NCBI GenBank assembly: GCA_902762905.1
Contig: CACWQE010000029.1
Location: 1 to 32,937 of the forward strand
Direction: 5' to 3'
From: an uncultured Lachnospiraceae bacterium
Lineage (GTDB): Bacteria; Bacillota; Clostridia; Lachnospirales; Lachnospiraceae
DNA length: 32,937 bases
Shown here: in pieces, positions 1 to 8,214 of the stretch
Numbering within the stretch: the first letter of the stretch is position 1
Layout of the letters: each line of letters begins with the position of its first letter
The notes under the pieces: model-generated
Databases searched by the model: none
Seen by the model: the letters and a program-made list of their open reading frames with translations, nothing else
Told to the model about the DNA's origin: nothing
Made by a program: the position numbers and the translations under genes

Positions 1-18
1 TGAGTTCGCTTATTATAA

Positions 19-144
19 GGAGCATTAGTGTCTGCTGCGTGCGAGCCCGTAACGCAAGTGTGCCTGCTGCAATATGACACCGCCTAAAGCCGGGCTCATG
101 CACTCTTGACATGCGCGTCCGTCCTAACTTACGCTGTGCAAGGG
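19..144 (-). repeat. structured intergenic repeat element, copy A
   Basis: No gene is seen here. Read on the minus strand, the stretch begins CCCTTGCACAGCGTAAGT (complement of 127-144). It continues through a CGGACG..ATGT segment and a long stem, and ends at ACACTAATGCTCC (complement of 20-32). The stem pairs GTGCGAGCCCG (39-49) with CGGGCTC-AT-GCAC (91-103), with AT bulged. The same boundary sequence and the same closing motif occur in the same order at 32753-32852 in the opposite orientation, so this is one copy of a dispersed element. It looks richer in G and C than the surrounding genes. Whether it is a mobile remnant, a REP-like repeat or an RNA gene cannot be told from two copies. Confidence 0.6.
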
Positions 145-155
145 TGAATGGTGTA

Positions 156-184
156 TTGAAAAATGGAAAACTCTGATATATAAT
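156..184 (+). promoter_or_regulatory. sigma-A-type promoter of the small membrane-protein cassette
   Basis: A TTGAAA -35 box (156-161) and a perfect TATAAT -10 box (179-184) are separated by 17 bp. Transcription would start near 191, giving a leader of about 26 nt before the ATG at 217. The promoter lies 11 bp from the edge of repeat copy A. Confidence 0.75.
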
Positions 185-216
185 GGTACACGTAACAAAG
201 AGAAAGAGGTGCTCTT

Positions 217-651
217 ATGAAACGATGGTTACAGCACAGAGAATATATCATATATTTGCTGCTTGCAGTCATGATCGTGACAGCAGGTGGATTAGGCTTA
301 GACGAGAAACGTCAGGTCTTTTTTGCGTATCATCATTCAGCAGAGAGTACACTATCAAAACAGATGTTTACAGTAAGTAACGATCTGCATACATTGGAAT
401 TACGGGATAATACATCGAATCTTTCTACGATTCGTAGTATGAAAGAGAATCGTTCGAATACAGTAGAGAGCAGTGGTTTGTTGTTGCTGCTTATCGGTGT
501 AATATTTGCCGGCATTTATCGACTGCTGCATCAATTCTGCATGTGGTGTGCCGGGTGTGCAATAGAAGAGCGGATGCAGGTCATCCGGTTTATACACGAT
601 ACGGATGGAAGGAAACGGAATACGATCAGCCAGTGGAGGATGAACTGGTAA
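217..651 (+). CDS. small two-helix membrane protein, unknown function
   Basis: This 144-residue protein is not recognised. A hydrophobic stretch at about residues 10-28 (YIIYLLLAVMIV) and a second at about 86-104 (GLLLLLIGVIFAGIY) suggest two membrane helices around a polar loop of about 55 residues. The second helix is followed by a Cys-containing segment (FCMWCAGC) and a basic tail. An AGAGGTG ribosome site precedes the ATG, and a consensus promoter lies just upstream, which supports real expression. It is the first gene of a cassette with the two short membrane proteins at 742 and 907, closed by the terminator at 1046. The cysteine cluster could be a metal or redox site, but nothing proves this. 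Confidence 0.65.
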   Translation: MKRWLQHREYIIYLLLAVMIVTAGGLGLDEKRQVFFAYHHSAESTLSKQMFTVSNDLHTLELRDNTSNLSTIRSMKENRSNTVESSGLLLLLIGVIFAGIYRLLHQFCMWCAGCAIEERMQVIRFIHDTDGRKRNTISQWRMNW

Positions 652-741
652 GATAGATCGTAACAATCGAATAATGAAACAGTCATCTTTCATTGGCTCT
701 TTGGAGAATACATAGAATAGATCGAAAAGGAGTTATGAATT

Positions 742-888
742 ATGAGTGATATATTAGGATGGCTTGTTGTTATTATTGGTGGAGGTTTCAGTCTGATCGT
801 ATGTTTGTATATGGTAGTTTCATTGATTGCCATGGTGGCATATAAGATCTACCGTAAGGTACGCTTCCATGCGTCCTTATATGATTAA
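742..888 (+). CDS. 48-residue single-helix membrane protein, unknown
   Basis: This short gene encodes 48 residues, starting MSDILGWLVVIIGGG and ending in a basic segment (YKIYRKVRFHASLYD). Almost all of residues 5-33 is hydrophobic, giving one long or two tightly packed membrane segments. An AGGAG ribosome site at 728-732 is 9 nt from this ATG. The nearer ATG at 735 is only 2 nt away and opens just MNYE and a stop, so 742 is the start. It sits between two other small membrane-protein genes with only 18 bp to the next. No function is assigned. Confidence 0.6.
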   Translation: MSDILGWLVVIIGGGFSLIVCLYMVVSLIAMVAYKIYRKVRFHASLYD

Positions 889-906
889 TATAAGGGGGCA
901 GAGAAG

Positions 907-1032
907 ATGGATGTATTAGTAATTATTATGGGTGTGATTGCAGTTGCCGTTGGTGTTGCCGGATTTATCAGTGAACATGGTGGTACTACAGATTCGAAAC
1001 AGGATGAGAAAGCTGTAGACAAGACAGAATAA
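907..1032 (+). CDS. 41-residue single-helix membrane protein, unknown
   Basis: This gene encodes 41 residues. One membrane helix (about residues 3-21, VLVIIMGVIAVAVGVAGFI) is followed by a short charged tail rich in Asp, Lys and Glu. A purine-rich AAGGGGG ribosome site sits about 9 nt before the ATG. The gene is last in the cassette and is followed 14 nt later by a strong terminator. Its shape, a helix plus a charged tail, resembles many regulatory small membrane proteins, but no specific homologue is recognised. Confidence 0.6.
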   Translation: MDVLVIIMGVIAVAVGVAGFISEHGGTTDSKQDEKAVDKTE

Positions 1033-1045
1033 TAACAATAAATAC

Positions 1046-1091
1046 ATAGCAGGGTTTTGACGCAATATAGCAAGGGACCCTGCTATTTTTA
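1046..1091 (+). terminator. rho-independent terminator of the small-protein cassette
   Basis: ATAGCAGGGT (1046-1055) pairs perfectly with ACCCTGCTAT (1077-1086), a 10-bp stem, followed by a run of T. Confidence 0.85.
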
Positions 1092-1128
1092 TGTGAGCCC
1101 TTGATCAGAGCCGATAGAATACAGAAAA

Positions 1129-1150
1129 TTAAGGAAAATTTAAGAAAATT
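1129..1150 (+). promoter_or_regulatory. 11-bp-phased direct repeat, candidate response-regulator site
   Basis: TTAAGGAAAAT (1129-1139) and TTAAGAAAATT (1140-1150) are near-identical half-sites exactly 11 bp apart, one helical turn. OmpR/PhoB-family regulators typically bind such tandem sites as head-to-tail dimers, and the gene downstream encodes one. The second half-site also extends into a short palindrome (AAGAAAATTCTT, 1142-1153). A possible -10 box TATAGT lies at 1178-1183, but no convincing -35 is seen, as is common for activator-dependent promoters. Autoregulation is inference. Confidence 0.45.
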
Positions 1151-1221
1151 CTTATAGTTTTTTTAAATGGATGCGATTATAGTAGACCATGCAATGAGAA
1201 ATGAGGAAAGGATCAGAAGAG

Positions 1222-1920
1222 ATGGAAACCATATTAGTTGTAGATGATAACAAAGATATTGTATTTTCTTTGAGTGAATTATTAAAGTACGAAGGCTATA
1301 CCATTGAGAAGGCCTATGATGGTATGGAGGCGTTAGATGTTCTGGAAAGAAAACAGATCGATCTGATCTTACTTGATGTTATGATGCCACGGCTAAATGG
1401 ACTCTCTACCTTAATGAAGATCCGCGAGACGAAACAGATTCCGGTTATCATTTTATCTGCGAAGACAGAGGAGAGTGATAAAGTATCTGGACTTATTATG
1501 GGAGCCGATGATTATATCAGTAAACCGTATAATCCGGGAGAATTGATCGCAAGAGTGAAAGCACAGCTTCGACGTTACAAAATGTGGAGTGGTGGTGTGC
1601 CAAAAGAAGATGAGGATCTGATCGTCAATGGTGGTCTGGTATTAGACCGTAAGCAGAGAATTGCGATTGCAGAAGGAACGCAGGTGCGGCTGACGGCAAA
1701 GGAGTACAGCATTTTGGAACTGTTGATGGAACATATAGGACAGGTTTTTTCTGCAGAGCAGATCTATGAACGGGTGTGGAAAGAAGATGCGAATTACAGT
1801 GTGGAGAACACGGTTATGGTACATATCAGACACATTCGGGAAAAGATTGAGATTGATACAAAGAATCCAAGATATGTAAAGGTGGTGTGGGGCATTGGCT
1901 ACAAAATGGAAAAACAATAA
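1222..1920 (+). CDS. OmpR-family two-component response regulator
   Basis: This cytoplasmic DNA-binding regulator is activated by phosphorylation from the kinase encoded next door. The N-terminal receiver domain shows the acidic pair (VVDD, residues 7-9), the phospho-acceptor Asp52 in LLDVMMP, and the Lys of ISKPY. The C-terminal winged helix (about residues 135-230) ends in the typical VWGIGYKME. Length (232 residues) is usual for the family. The first in-frame ATG is at 1201, but GAGGAAAGG at 1203-1211 is well placed for the ATG at 1222 (METILVVDD), so that start is preferred. The kinase gene follows directly. The target genes are unknown; the co-transcribed YfhO-family gene is the obvious candidate. 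Confidence 0.9.
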   Translation: METILVVDDNKDIVFSLSELLKYEGYTIEKAYDGMEALDVLERKQIDLILLDVMMPRLNGLSTLMKIRETKQIPVIILSAKTEESDKVSGLIMGADDYISKPYNPGELIARVKAQLRRYKMWSGGVPKEDEDLIVNGGLVLDRKQRIAIAEGTQVRLTAKEYSILELLMEHIGQVFSAEQIYERVWKEDANYSVENTVMVHIRHIREKIEIDTKNPRYVKVVWGIGYKMEKQ

Positions 1921-1927
1921 GAATAGA

Positions 1928-3244
1928 ATGAAAGAATTTTTGAAACATAATTACAAATTATTCATTGCCGTTGTGTTAATGATGATAGGAGGAATCCTTT
2001 TCTATTCACTTTTAGTGTATCATTCCTATTATGTAACAAAAGATGCATGGTTGCTGACTGCTGGTGGAAACGTTACCTGGCTTTTGGGAGTGGTCTTGTT
2101 ATGGAGTTGTATCTTAAGATACAAATTAAAGGATTTTCTACCGGAAGATGAGACATGCTATGAGCAATGGAAACAAAGGAAGAAGCAGCATATTCAAAGA
2201 TTGCAGATCATATCCCTTGTGGAATGGATACTTGCATGTGCTTACCTGTTTCTGCTGACATACGAGAGACGTTATGGTGGTTATTATTCGGCATCCAATT
2301 ATGCATCTGGATATGCGATGATTATTACGGTGTTGAATCAGTACATTGCTTGTAGATGGGCGATATCGCATGAAATGCAGCGTAAGATGGATGACTGTAT
2401 GCAGTATATGGCAAATGTAAGCAAAGAGCGGATCGATCAGGCATTAGAGATTGAACGTGAAGGACTTAAGAAAGCAATGGAGATAGAGCGGCAGAGTATG
2501 GAAAAAGTGTCACGAAGTGATCAGTTGCGGATTGATCTGATTACTAATGTATCCCATGATCTGAAGACACCTCTTACATCCATGGTTGGTTATATGGAGT
2601 TAATGCGTAAGGAAGAATTAAATGATACCGTACGCGATTATCTGGATGTGATCACGGATAAGGCTGCCAAGCTGAAAGAGATGATCGAGAGCCTGTTCTC
2701 ATTGGCGAAGGCAAGCAGCGGGAATATAGAATTTCATATGGAGACATTGGAATTGAATCGTTTGGTAGAGCAGATTTATGGCGATATGGAGGATAAAATT
2801 GCGGATAGTGGATTAGAGATTGTAACGAGTCTGACAGAGCGGGATACAAAGCTGGTATCGGACAACATGTATCTATACCGGATCTGCCAGAATCTGCTTG
2901 AAAATGCACTGAAATATTCAGCAAAAGGAACCCGTGTATTTGTAAAGACTTTCTATCGTTCCGGCATTATGGGAGATCAGCTATGCTTAGAAGTGACAAA
3001 TACAGCAGGATATCCGATGGACTTTCAGAAGGAAGATATTATAGAACGGTTTGCAAGAGCGGATCAGTCCAGAACAACAGAAGGAAATGGGTTAGGACTG
3101 GCAATTGTCAGCACCTATGCTAGTGCATTAGGCGGTGCATTTGATATTGATATTGACTGCGATCAGTTCAAAGCAATAGTAACATTTCCTATTATGGAAC
3201 AAGAGGAGACAGAGACATGCGAAGAAGACGGATTAAGCAAATAA
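1928..3244 (+). CDS. membrane sensor histidine kinase
   Basis: This integral-membrane sensor kinase is partner of the preceding response regulator. Four hydrophobic segments (about residues 12-33, 43-64, 95-113, 128-145) with short loops suggest it senses within or near the membrane. A charged helical linker rich in Glu and Arg follows. The HisKA motif NVSHDLKTPLTSMVGY places the phosphorylated His at about residue 210. The ATPase domain shows an N box (NLLENALKYS), an F-box-like RFARAD and a G box (GNGLGLAIVS). The start is uncertain: ATG 1928 has a weak ribosome site and probably depends on coupling to the regulator stop 8 nt upstream, while an in-frame TTG at 1895 would overlap the regulator gene. 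The 3' end overlaps the next gene by 28 bp. Confidence 0.9.
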   Translation: MKEFLKHNYKLFIAVVLMMIGGILFYSLLVYHSYYVTKDAWLLTAGGNVTWLLGVVLLWSCILRYKLKDFLPEDETCYEQWKQRKKQHIQRLQIISLVEWILACAYLFLLTYERRYGGYYSASNYASGYAMIITVLNQYIACRWAISHEMQRKMDDCMQYMANVSKERIDQALEIEREGLKKAMEIERQSMEKVSRSDQLRIDLITNVSHDLKTPLTSMVGYMELMRKEELNDTVRDYLDVITDKAAKLKEMIESLFSLAKASSGNIEFHMETLELNRLVEQIYGDMEDKIADSGLEIVTSLTERDTKLVSDNMYLYRICQNLLENALKYSAKGTRVFVKTFYRSGIMGDQLCLEVTNTAGYPMDFQKEDIIERFARADQSRTTEGNGLGLAIVSTYASALGGAFDIDIDCDQFKAIVTFPIMEQEETETCEEDGLSK

Positions 3245-5814
3245 TATTATTTATGTTGCTGCATCTGATTACGCTTTTTATATTGTTATTGCCGTTACAA
3301 CAGGGACATTTCTTCGGAACCAACGGAGATTGGTACAGCCAGCATATTGCGATTGCAGACAGCTTAAGACAGACGATGATCAAGAGCCGGAGTCTGGTTC
3401 CACAGTTCATCCAATTAGGTGGTGGCAGCAGTATTTATGATTTTGCTTATTATGGCTTGTTACGTCCGGACATTCTGATATCGTGCCTTTTTCCGAAGGT
3501 AGAGATGAAATATTTTATTGCAGGATATGCGATACTGGGAGTAATGGCAAGCGTTGACCTTTGCTATATCTGGTTAAGGACACAGCATATGCAAAAGCGG
3601 TTTGCAATTGCAGGTGCAGTCCTGCTAGGTGCAGCAACCTGTTTCTTTCATGCACATCATCAGATCATGTTTGTGAACTATATGCCTTTTCTTTTTCTGG
3701 CATTGATCGGGGTAGATCGTATGTTGGAAAGAAAACGATATGGCATGTTTATTATAGGATTGTTTGGAATCTATATGCACAGCTTCTATTATGCAATCTC
3801 CTGTTTATTTGTGTTAGCCTGTTATTTCTTTTTCAAACTTGGAAAACAGAGGGAGCTTGTACGTTTGTTTTCTCAAAAACAACGGAAAGAGGCGGCATTA
3901 TATATTGCAGGTACGATCGGAAAAGTGGCAGCGGCAATTGCATTGTCTATCGGCATGGCAATGATACTGTTACTGCCAATGGGCTTGGATATTCTGTCAA
4001 CAAAGAAGGATGGAGGAAGTGCGGCGACAGAGGCGCTGATGCTTTGGAATCCACAGTTGGAGGGACTGTTGTATTCTCCATACGGTTGCGGAATGACAAT
4101 GCTTGCATTGTATAGTCTGGTGTGGGGCTTGTTCAAGAAAGGAAGAAGATTCTTATCGGGAGTGATCCTGTTTACGATGTTATGTCCGGTGGTATCATAT
4201 GCATTGAATGGCTTCCTGTATGCAAGAAGTAAGATATTGATTCCATTTGTTGTTTTAATTGTGTATCTGACTGCAGATATGCTGCAAAGCGTCTATCGGG
4301 AGGATCGAACGAACCGGATCTGTCCGTTGCTTGTTTGTGCGGTATTTGCATTTTACAATGAGAAACGCCAGATCTTAGCGTATATTGACGTGGCGATATT
4401 GGCAATATGGCTGGTCAGCCAGTGCAGGAGACTTCCGGTATGGATTCGGAAGAATGTATTCTGGCTTGTGGCACTGCCACCGGTTGCAGCATCCATATGC
4501 CTTAGTATGAGTGGTTCATATCTGAATGAGCTGTGTAAGAGATGGAAGATAACCACATATGTAACGTATTTGGATAATGCAGATGCAAGGCAGCGGCATT
4601 TTTCTGCAGAACAGATTGATGAGACGGTAAAGGATTCACGATATCGCGTAGATGTATTGAGTAATAACTTTGTTAACAGTAATCTGTTAGTGAGTGATGT
4701 GTGCGGCAGGACGTCTATGTATTCGTCTATTACAAATGCAGAATATGCGGATTTTTATTACAATGTTATGCATAATCCGATTGGTGTCAATAATCGGGTT
4801 GCTTTAACACCGGGTAGTAACCCATGCTTTTCCTATTTTATGGGTACGAGATATGTGATCACAGGGAAAAATGAAGTGCCGGACGGATATGAGACGATTA
4901 CGACGAATGGTAATTATGTGATTGCTGAGAATCCGAATGTACTTCCTGTCTGTTATGGTACTACGAATATCATGACGGAGAGTACTTATGAGCAGTTACA
5001 ATTTCCGGAAAACATGGTGGCATTGTGCCAGAATGTGGTGGTGAAGGGAATTGGCAGAACTTCTAATCAGAGAGAATCGGATGCACACCGCAAGGCAAAA
5101 CAGGCGGTAAAACAGAGAAATGTCGGTACCCTGTTTACAGAAAGATCATTAAAGGAGTTCAAGCAGATCGGACAAAAAGGAAAAGCTACCTTAGAATTTA
5201 ACAATTCTGTCCGAAGTCATTTTCTTGTGTTATCATTTGATATTGAACGGAAGAATGGAAGATCGGTTTTGATTGATATTAACGGGGTTGCGAACAAATT
5301 ATCTGCGGATAATGCACCATATCCTAATGGCAATGATCACTTTGTGTATGTGCTGCCGATCAAAGATGGAACGAAACGGTTGAAGGTGAAAGCAGGAAAA
5401 GGATATTACCAGATTAAGAATATGTCAGCGTATCTAATGGATAAAAGTGCTATTGCCAATAGCAGCGTTGTTATACCATCTAACGTGAAACAGAAAGAAG
5501 ATGGCAGCACTATATTTGCCGGTACGATTGCAATGGATAAGCGGGGATATTTTGTGACTTCCTATCCATATCGGGACGGTTATCATATTGAGGTGGACGG
5601 AAAAGAGGTATATGCCAAGAAAGTAAACCAGACTTTTGTGGGCGTACCACTTTCAAGTGGAACACACACAATCACAATCCAATATGTGGCTCCGGGATAT
5701 TATATGGGATTAACGATTTCTATTGTGAGCATTATTTTGCTTGGTATCTGGATGCTCTATGAGCAGGGATATCAATGGGAGCAAAGGAATAAAATACAGA
5801 AAATTAGGGATTGA
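3217..5814 (+). CDS. yfhO: YfhO-family polytopic membrane protein
   Basis: This large membrane protein (865 residues) resembles the YfhO family, whose characterised members take part in glycosylating cell-wall polymers such as lipoteichoic acid, probably as GT-C-type transferases acting outside the membrane. The first helix (about residues 7-26) is followed by a conserved-looking luminal segment (NGDWYSQHIAIAD, QLGGGSSIYDFAYYG). About ten further hydrophobic segments run to about residue 430, then a long soluble extracellular domain, and a last helix at about 830-850 before a charged tail. An AAGAGGAGA ribosome site precedes the ATG inside the kinase gene, and the 28-bp overlap implies translational coupling. 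The context suggests envelope modification controlled by the two-component pair. The exact donor and acceptor are unknown. Confidence 0.8.
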   Translation: MRRRRIKQIILFMLLHLITLFILLLPLQQGHFFGTNGDWYSQHIAIADSLRQTMIKSRSLVPQFIQLGGGSSIYDFAYYGLLRPDILISCLFPKVEMKYFIAGYAILGVMASVDLCYIWLRTQHMQKRFAIAGAVLLGAATCFFHAHHQIMFVNYMPFLFLALIGVDRMLERKRYGMFIIGLFGIYMHSFYYAISCLFVLACYFFFKLGKQRELVRLFSQKQRKEAALYIAGTIGKVAAAIALSIGMAMILLLPMGLDILSTKKDGGSAATEALMLWNPQLEGLLYSPYGCGMTMLALYSLVWGLFKKGRRFLSGVILFTMLCPVVSYALNGFLYARSKILIPFVVLIVYLTADMLQSVYREDRTNRICPLLVCAVFAFYNEKRQILAYIDVAILAIWLVSQCRRLPVWIRKNVFWLVALPPVAASICLSMSGSYLNELCKRWKITTYVTYLDNADARQRHFSAEQIDETVKDSRYRVDVLSNNFVNSNLLVSDVCGRTSMYSSITNAEYADFYYNVMHNPIGVNNRVALTPGSNPCFSYFMGTRYVITGKNEVPDGYETITTNGNYVIAENPNVLPVCYGTTNIMTESTYEQLQFPENMVALCQNVVVKGIGRTSNQRESDAHRKAKQAVKQRNVGTLFTERSLKEFKQIGQKGKATLEFNNSVRSHFLVLSFDIERKNGRSVLIDINGVANKLSADNAPYPNGNDHFVYVLPIKDGTKRLKVKAGKGYYQIKNMSAYLMDKSAIANSSVVIPSNVKQKEDGSTIFAGTIAMDKRGYFVTSYPYRDGYHIEVDGKEVYAKKVNQTFVGVPLSSGTHTITIQYVAPGYYMGLTISIVSIILLGIWMLYEQGYQWEQRNKIQKIRD

Positions 5815-5839
5815 CATTCGAATGGTGATATGTTAAGTT
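5811..5839 (+). promoter_or_regulatory. promoter of the PTS operon
   Basis: A perfect TTGACA -35 box (5811-5816) overlaps the stop codon of the upstream gene. A weaker TAAGTT lies 17 bp downstream at 5834-5839. Transcription would begin near 5846, just before the antiterminator element, as expected for a RAT-controlled operon. Confidence 0.55.
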
Positions 5840-5853
5840 AGATTTAGTGATAC

Positions 5854-5888
5854 GGTATGTAACTTATTCGAACGAGTGAGGCATTAAC
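5854..5888 (+). promoter_or_regulatory. RAT ribonucleic antiterminator
   Basis: The element begins GGTATGTAACTTATTCGAAC and ends GAGTGAGGCATTAAC. This fits the ribonucleic antiterminator pattern of BglG/GlcT-type regulators (TGTNACT, hairpin, AGGCA) and is close to the layout known for ptsG of Bacillus. CTTATTC pairs with GAGTGAG around a GAAC loop. Its 3' end overlaps the left arm of the terminator at 5880, so the two structures exclude each other. The antiterminator gene lies downstream at 8215. Confidence 0.75.
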
Positions 5889-5937
5889 TGTACATGAATA
5901 TTTTTAGGATATTTATGTGTGTTAATGCCCTTTTTTT
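5880..5937 (+). terminator. conditional terminator in the PTS leader
   Basis: GGCATTAAC (5880-5888) pairs with GTTAATGCC (5921-5929), extended inside by ACATGAATAT with ATATTTATGT. Seven T residues follow. It forms only if the overlapping RAT hairpin is not stabilised by the antiterminator protein. Confidence 0.85.
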
Positions 5938-6024
5938 ATCTTTTTATTTTTATCATTTCAAGGGTTCACCCGAATAACACGTAATATCCCAGCACACAAT
6001 ATAGAATAGAAAAGGAGAAAGCTT

Positions 6025-8178
6025 ATGAAAGACAAGATTTTTGGTGTGTTACAAAGAGTGGGAAGATCGTTTATGCTTCCAATCGCAATTCTTCCAGTTG
6101 CGGGATTATTATTAGGATTAGGTAGCTCATTTACCAATGCTACCATGTTAGAGACGTATAATCTGACAAAGATTATGGGTGAAGGAACGATATTGAATGC
6201 AATCTTTCAGGTAATGAGTGATGCGGGTAATATTGTATTTGCCAATCTGCCGATCATATTTGCCATGGGTGTTGCGATTGGTATGGCAAAGAAAGAGAAA
6301 GAGGTTGCAGCGTTAGCGGCAGCAATCGCCTTCTTTATCATGCATGCGTCGATCAGTGCTATGATCAATATTAACGGTGGTGCAGAGAAGATGTTGGAGG
6401 GTGCAACTGCTTCTGTGTGTGGAATCACTTCTTTGCAGATGGGTGTATTTGGAGGTATTATCGTAGGTTTAGGTGTTGCGGCACTTCATAACAGGTTCTA
6501 TAAGATTGAGCTGCCACAGGTGCTTTCCTTCTTTGGAGGAACCCGTTTTGTACCAATTATCAGTGCGTTGGTATATACATTTGTTGGTATTTTGATGTTC
6601 TTTGTATGGCCGGTGATCCAGCAGGGAATCTATGCAGTCGGTAATGTAGTATTGAATTCCGGTTATGCAGGGACCTGGGTGTATGGTTTCATGGAAAGAA
6701 TCTTAATTCCATTTGGTCTGCACCATGTATTCTATCTTCCTTTCTGGCAGACAGGTGTTGGTGGAACGATGGAAGTAGCAGGGCAGATGGTAGAAGGTGC
6801 ACAGAATATTTTCTTTGCACAGTTGGCAGATCCGAGTGTAGAACATTTTGCAGTATCTGCAACCCGTTTTATGTCCGGTAAGTTCCCTCTTATGATCTTT
6901 GGTCTTCCAGGAGCAGCTCTTGCTATGTATAAGACAGCCAAAGAGGATAAGAAGAAAGAAGTCGGTGGTCTGTTATTATCTGCAGCACTTACTTCTATGT
7001 TGACTGGTATTACAGAGCCGTTGGAGTTTACTTTCCTTTTTGTGGCACCGGTTCTTTACGGAATTCATTGTGTATTTGCAGGACTTGCGTATATGTTAAT
7101 GCATGTATTTAATGTTGGCGTTGGTATGACATTTTCCGGTGGCTTGATTGACATGACCTTATTTGGTATAATGCAGGGAAATGCAAAGACAAACTGGATC
7201 TGGATCGTAATTGTTGGTATTGTATATTTTGTTGTATATTATTTCTTGTTTAGTTTCCTGATCCGCAAGATGGATCTGAAGACTCCGGGACGTGGAGAAG
7301 AGGATGAGGAAGTGAAGCTTTACCGCAGGAGTGATGTGGAAGCAAAGAAGAATGGCGAAGATACAGCAACAGATACATTGTCAGCAGAAGATGCGGTATC
7401 TGTAGCAATCTGTAACGGACTTGGCGGTAAGAAGAATATCTCAGATGTGGATTGTTGTGCAACCAGACTGCGTTGTACGGTATATAAGCCAGAATTGGTA
7501 AATGATACCATGTTGAAAGGAACCGGAGCATCCGGTGTGGTACACAAAGGCAATGGGGTACAGATCATTTATGGACCTAAGGTTACAGTGATCAAGTCTA
7601 ACTTAGAAGATTATTTAGAAGTTGCACCGAATGAAGAATATGTAGCAGCGGACAAGACAGATACAACAACGGATACAGCGGTAGAAGATAAGACTCCTAC
7701 AGATGAGAAGGTTGTGAAGACAGTTATGATCTCAAGTCCGATCACAGGGGTGGCAGCCGAGCTTTCTGAGACACCGGATGAAGTATTTTCGAATAAGATG
7801 TTAGGAGATGGTGCTGCAGTAACACCGATAGATAACATTGTCAGAGCACCGGAAGATGGTGAGGTCGCATTTGTATTTGATACAAAGCATGCGATCGGCT
7901 TTATGACAGACAGCGGAATCAGCCTGCTCATTCATGTGGGTATTGATACGGTGAAGCTAGACGGTCAGGGCTTTGAAGTCTTTGTAGAGAACGGACAGAA
8001 GGTGAAGAAGGGTGAGCCGATGATGAAGTTAGATCTGGATTATCTGAAAGCCAATGCCCCTTCTATTATGTCACCGGTGATCTTTTCTGAGATGGAAGAT
8101 AACCAGAAGGTCCGGGTGTTGAAGACAGGCGATATTAAGGTCGGAGAGACATTGTTTGCAGTTGATTTTTACGAATAG
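6025..8178 (+). CDS. ptsG: PTS glucose/N-acetylglucosamine-type permease, IICBA
   Basis: This is a sugar-transporting phosphotransferase permease that imports and phosphorylates a hexose, using phosphate from HPr. It has all three modules in one chain. The IIC membrane channel occupies about residues 1-420 and carries the ITEPLEF motif. The IIB domain is at about 450-540, with the phospho-cysteine in DCCATRLR (Cys478; Cys477 replaces the usual Ala). The IIA domain is at about 570-717, with His622 (TKHAIG) and phospho-His637 (LLIHVGID). The length of 717 is close to Bacillus PtsG. The GlcT-type RAT leader favours glucose, but family membership alone does not separate glucose from N-acetylglucosamine. 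The ribosome site AAAGGAG is strong. The antiterminator gene follows. Confidence 0.88.
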   Translation: MKDKIFGVLQRVGRSFMLPIAILPVAGLLLGLGSSFTNATMLETYNLTKIMGEGTILNAIFQVMSDAGNIVFANLPIIFAMGVAIGMAKKEKEVAALAAAIAFFIMHASISAMININGGAEKMLEGATASVCGITSLQMGVFGGIIVGLGVAALHNRFYKIELPQVLSFFGGTRFVPIISALVYTFVGILMFFVWPVIQQGIYAVGNVVLNSGYAGTWVYGFMERILIPFGLHHVFYLPFWQTGVGGTMEVAGQMVEGAQNIFFAQLADPSVEHFAVSATRFMSGKFPLMIFGLPGAALAMYKTAKEDKKKEVGGLLLSAALTSMLTGITEPLEFTFLFVAPVLYGIHCVFAGLAYMLMHVFNVGVGMTFSGGLIDMTLFGIMQGNAKTNWIWIVIVGIVYFVVYYFLFSFLIRKMDLKTPGRGEEDEEVKLYRRSDVEAKKNGEDTATDTLSAEDAVSVAICNGLGGKKNISDVDCCATRLRCTVYKPELVNDTMLKGTGASGVVHKGNGVQIIYGPKVTVIKSNLEDYLEVAPNEEYVAADKTDTTTDTAVEDKTPTDEKVVKTVMISSPITGVAAELSETPDEVFSNKMLGDGAAVTPIDNIVRAPEDGEVAFVFDTKHAIGFMTDSGISLLIHVGIDTVKLDGQGFEVFVENGQKVKKGEPMMKLDLDYLKANAPSIMSPVIFSEMEDNQKVRVLKTGDIKVGETLFAVDFYE

Positions 8179-8214
8179 GAAGAATGCTTATGTAAGATAA
8201 GCAGGGGGATGAAC

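Noticed and set aside
183..380. 65-residue frame overlapping the first membrane-protein gene
   Set aside because: It starts inside the promoter -10 region, has no ribosome site and reads as a shifted version of the real gene.
1895..1927. TTG start of the histidine kinase overlapping the regulator
   Set aside because: It is possible but less likely: it adds only a polar 11-residue stretch and uses a rare start codon. ATG 1928 fits translational coupling, though its ribosome site is weak.
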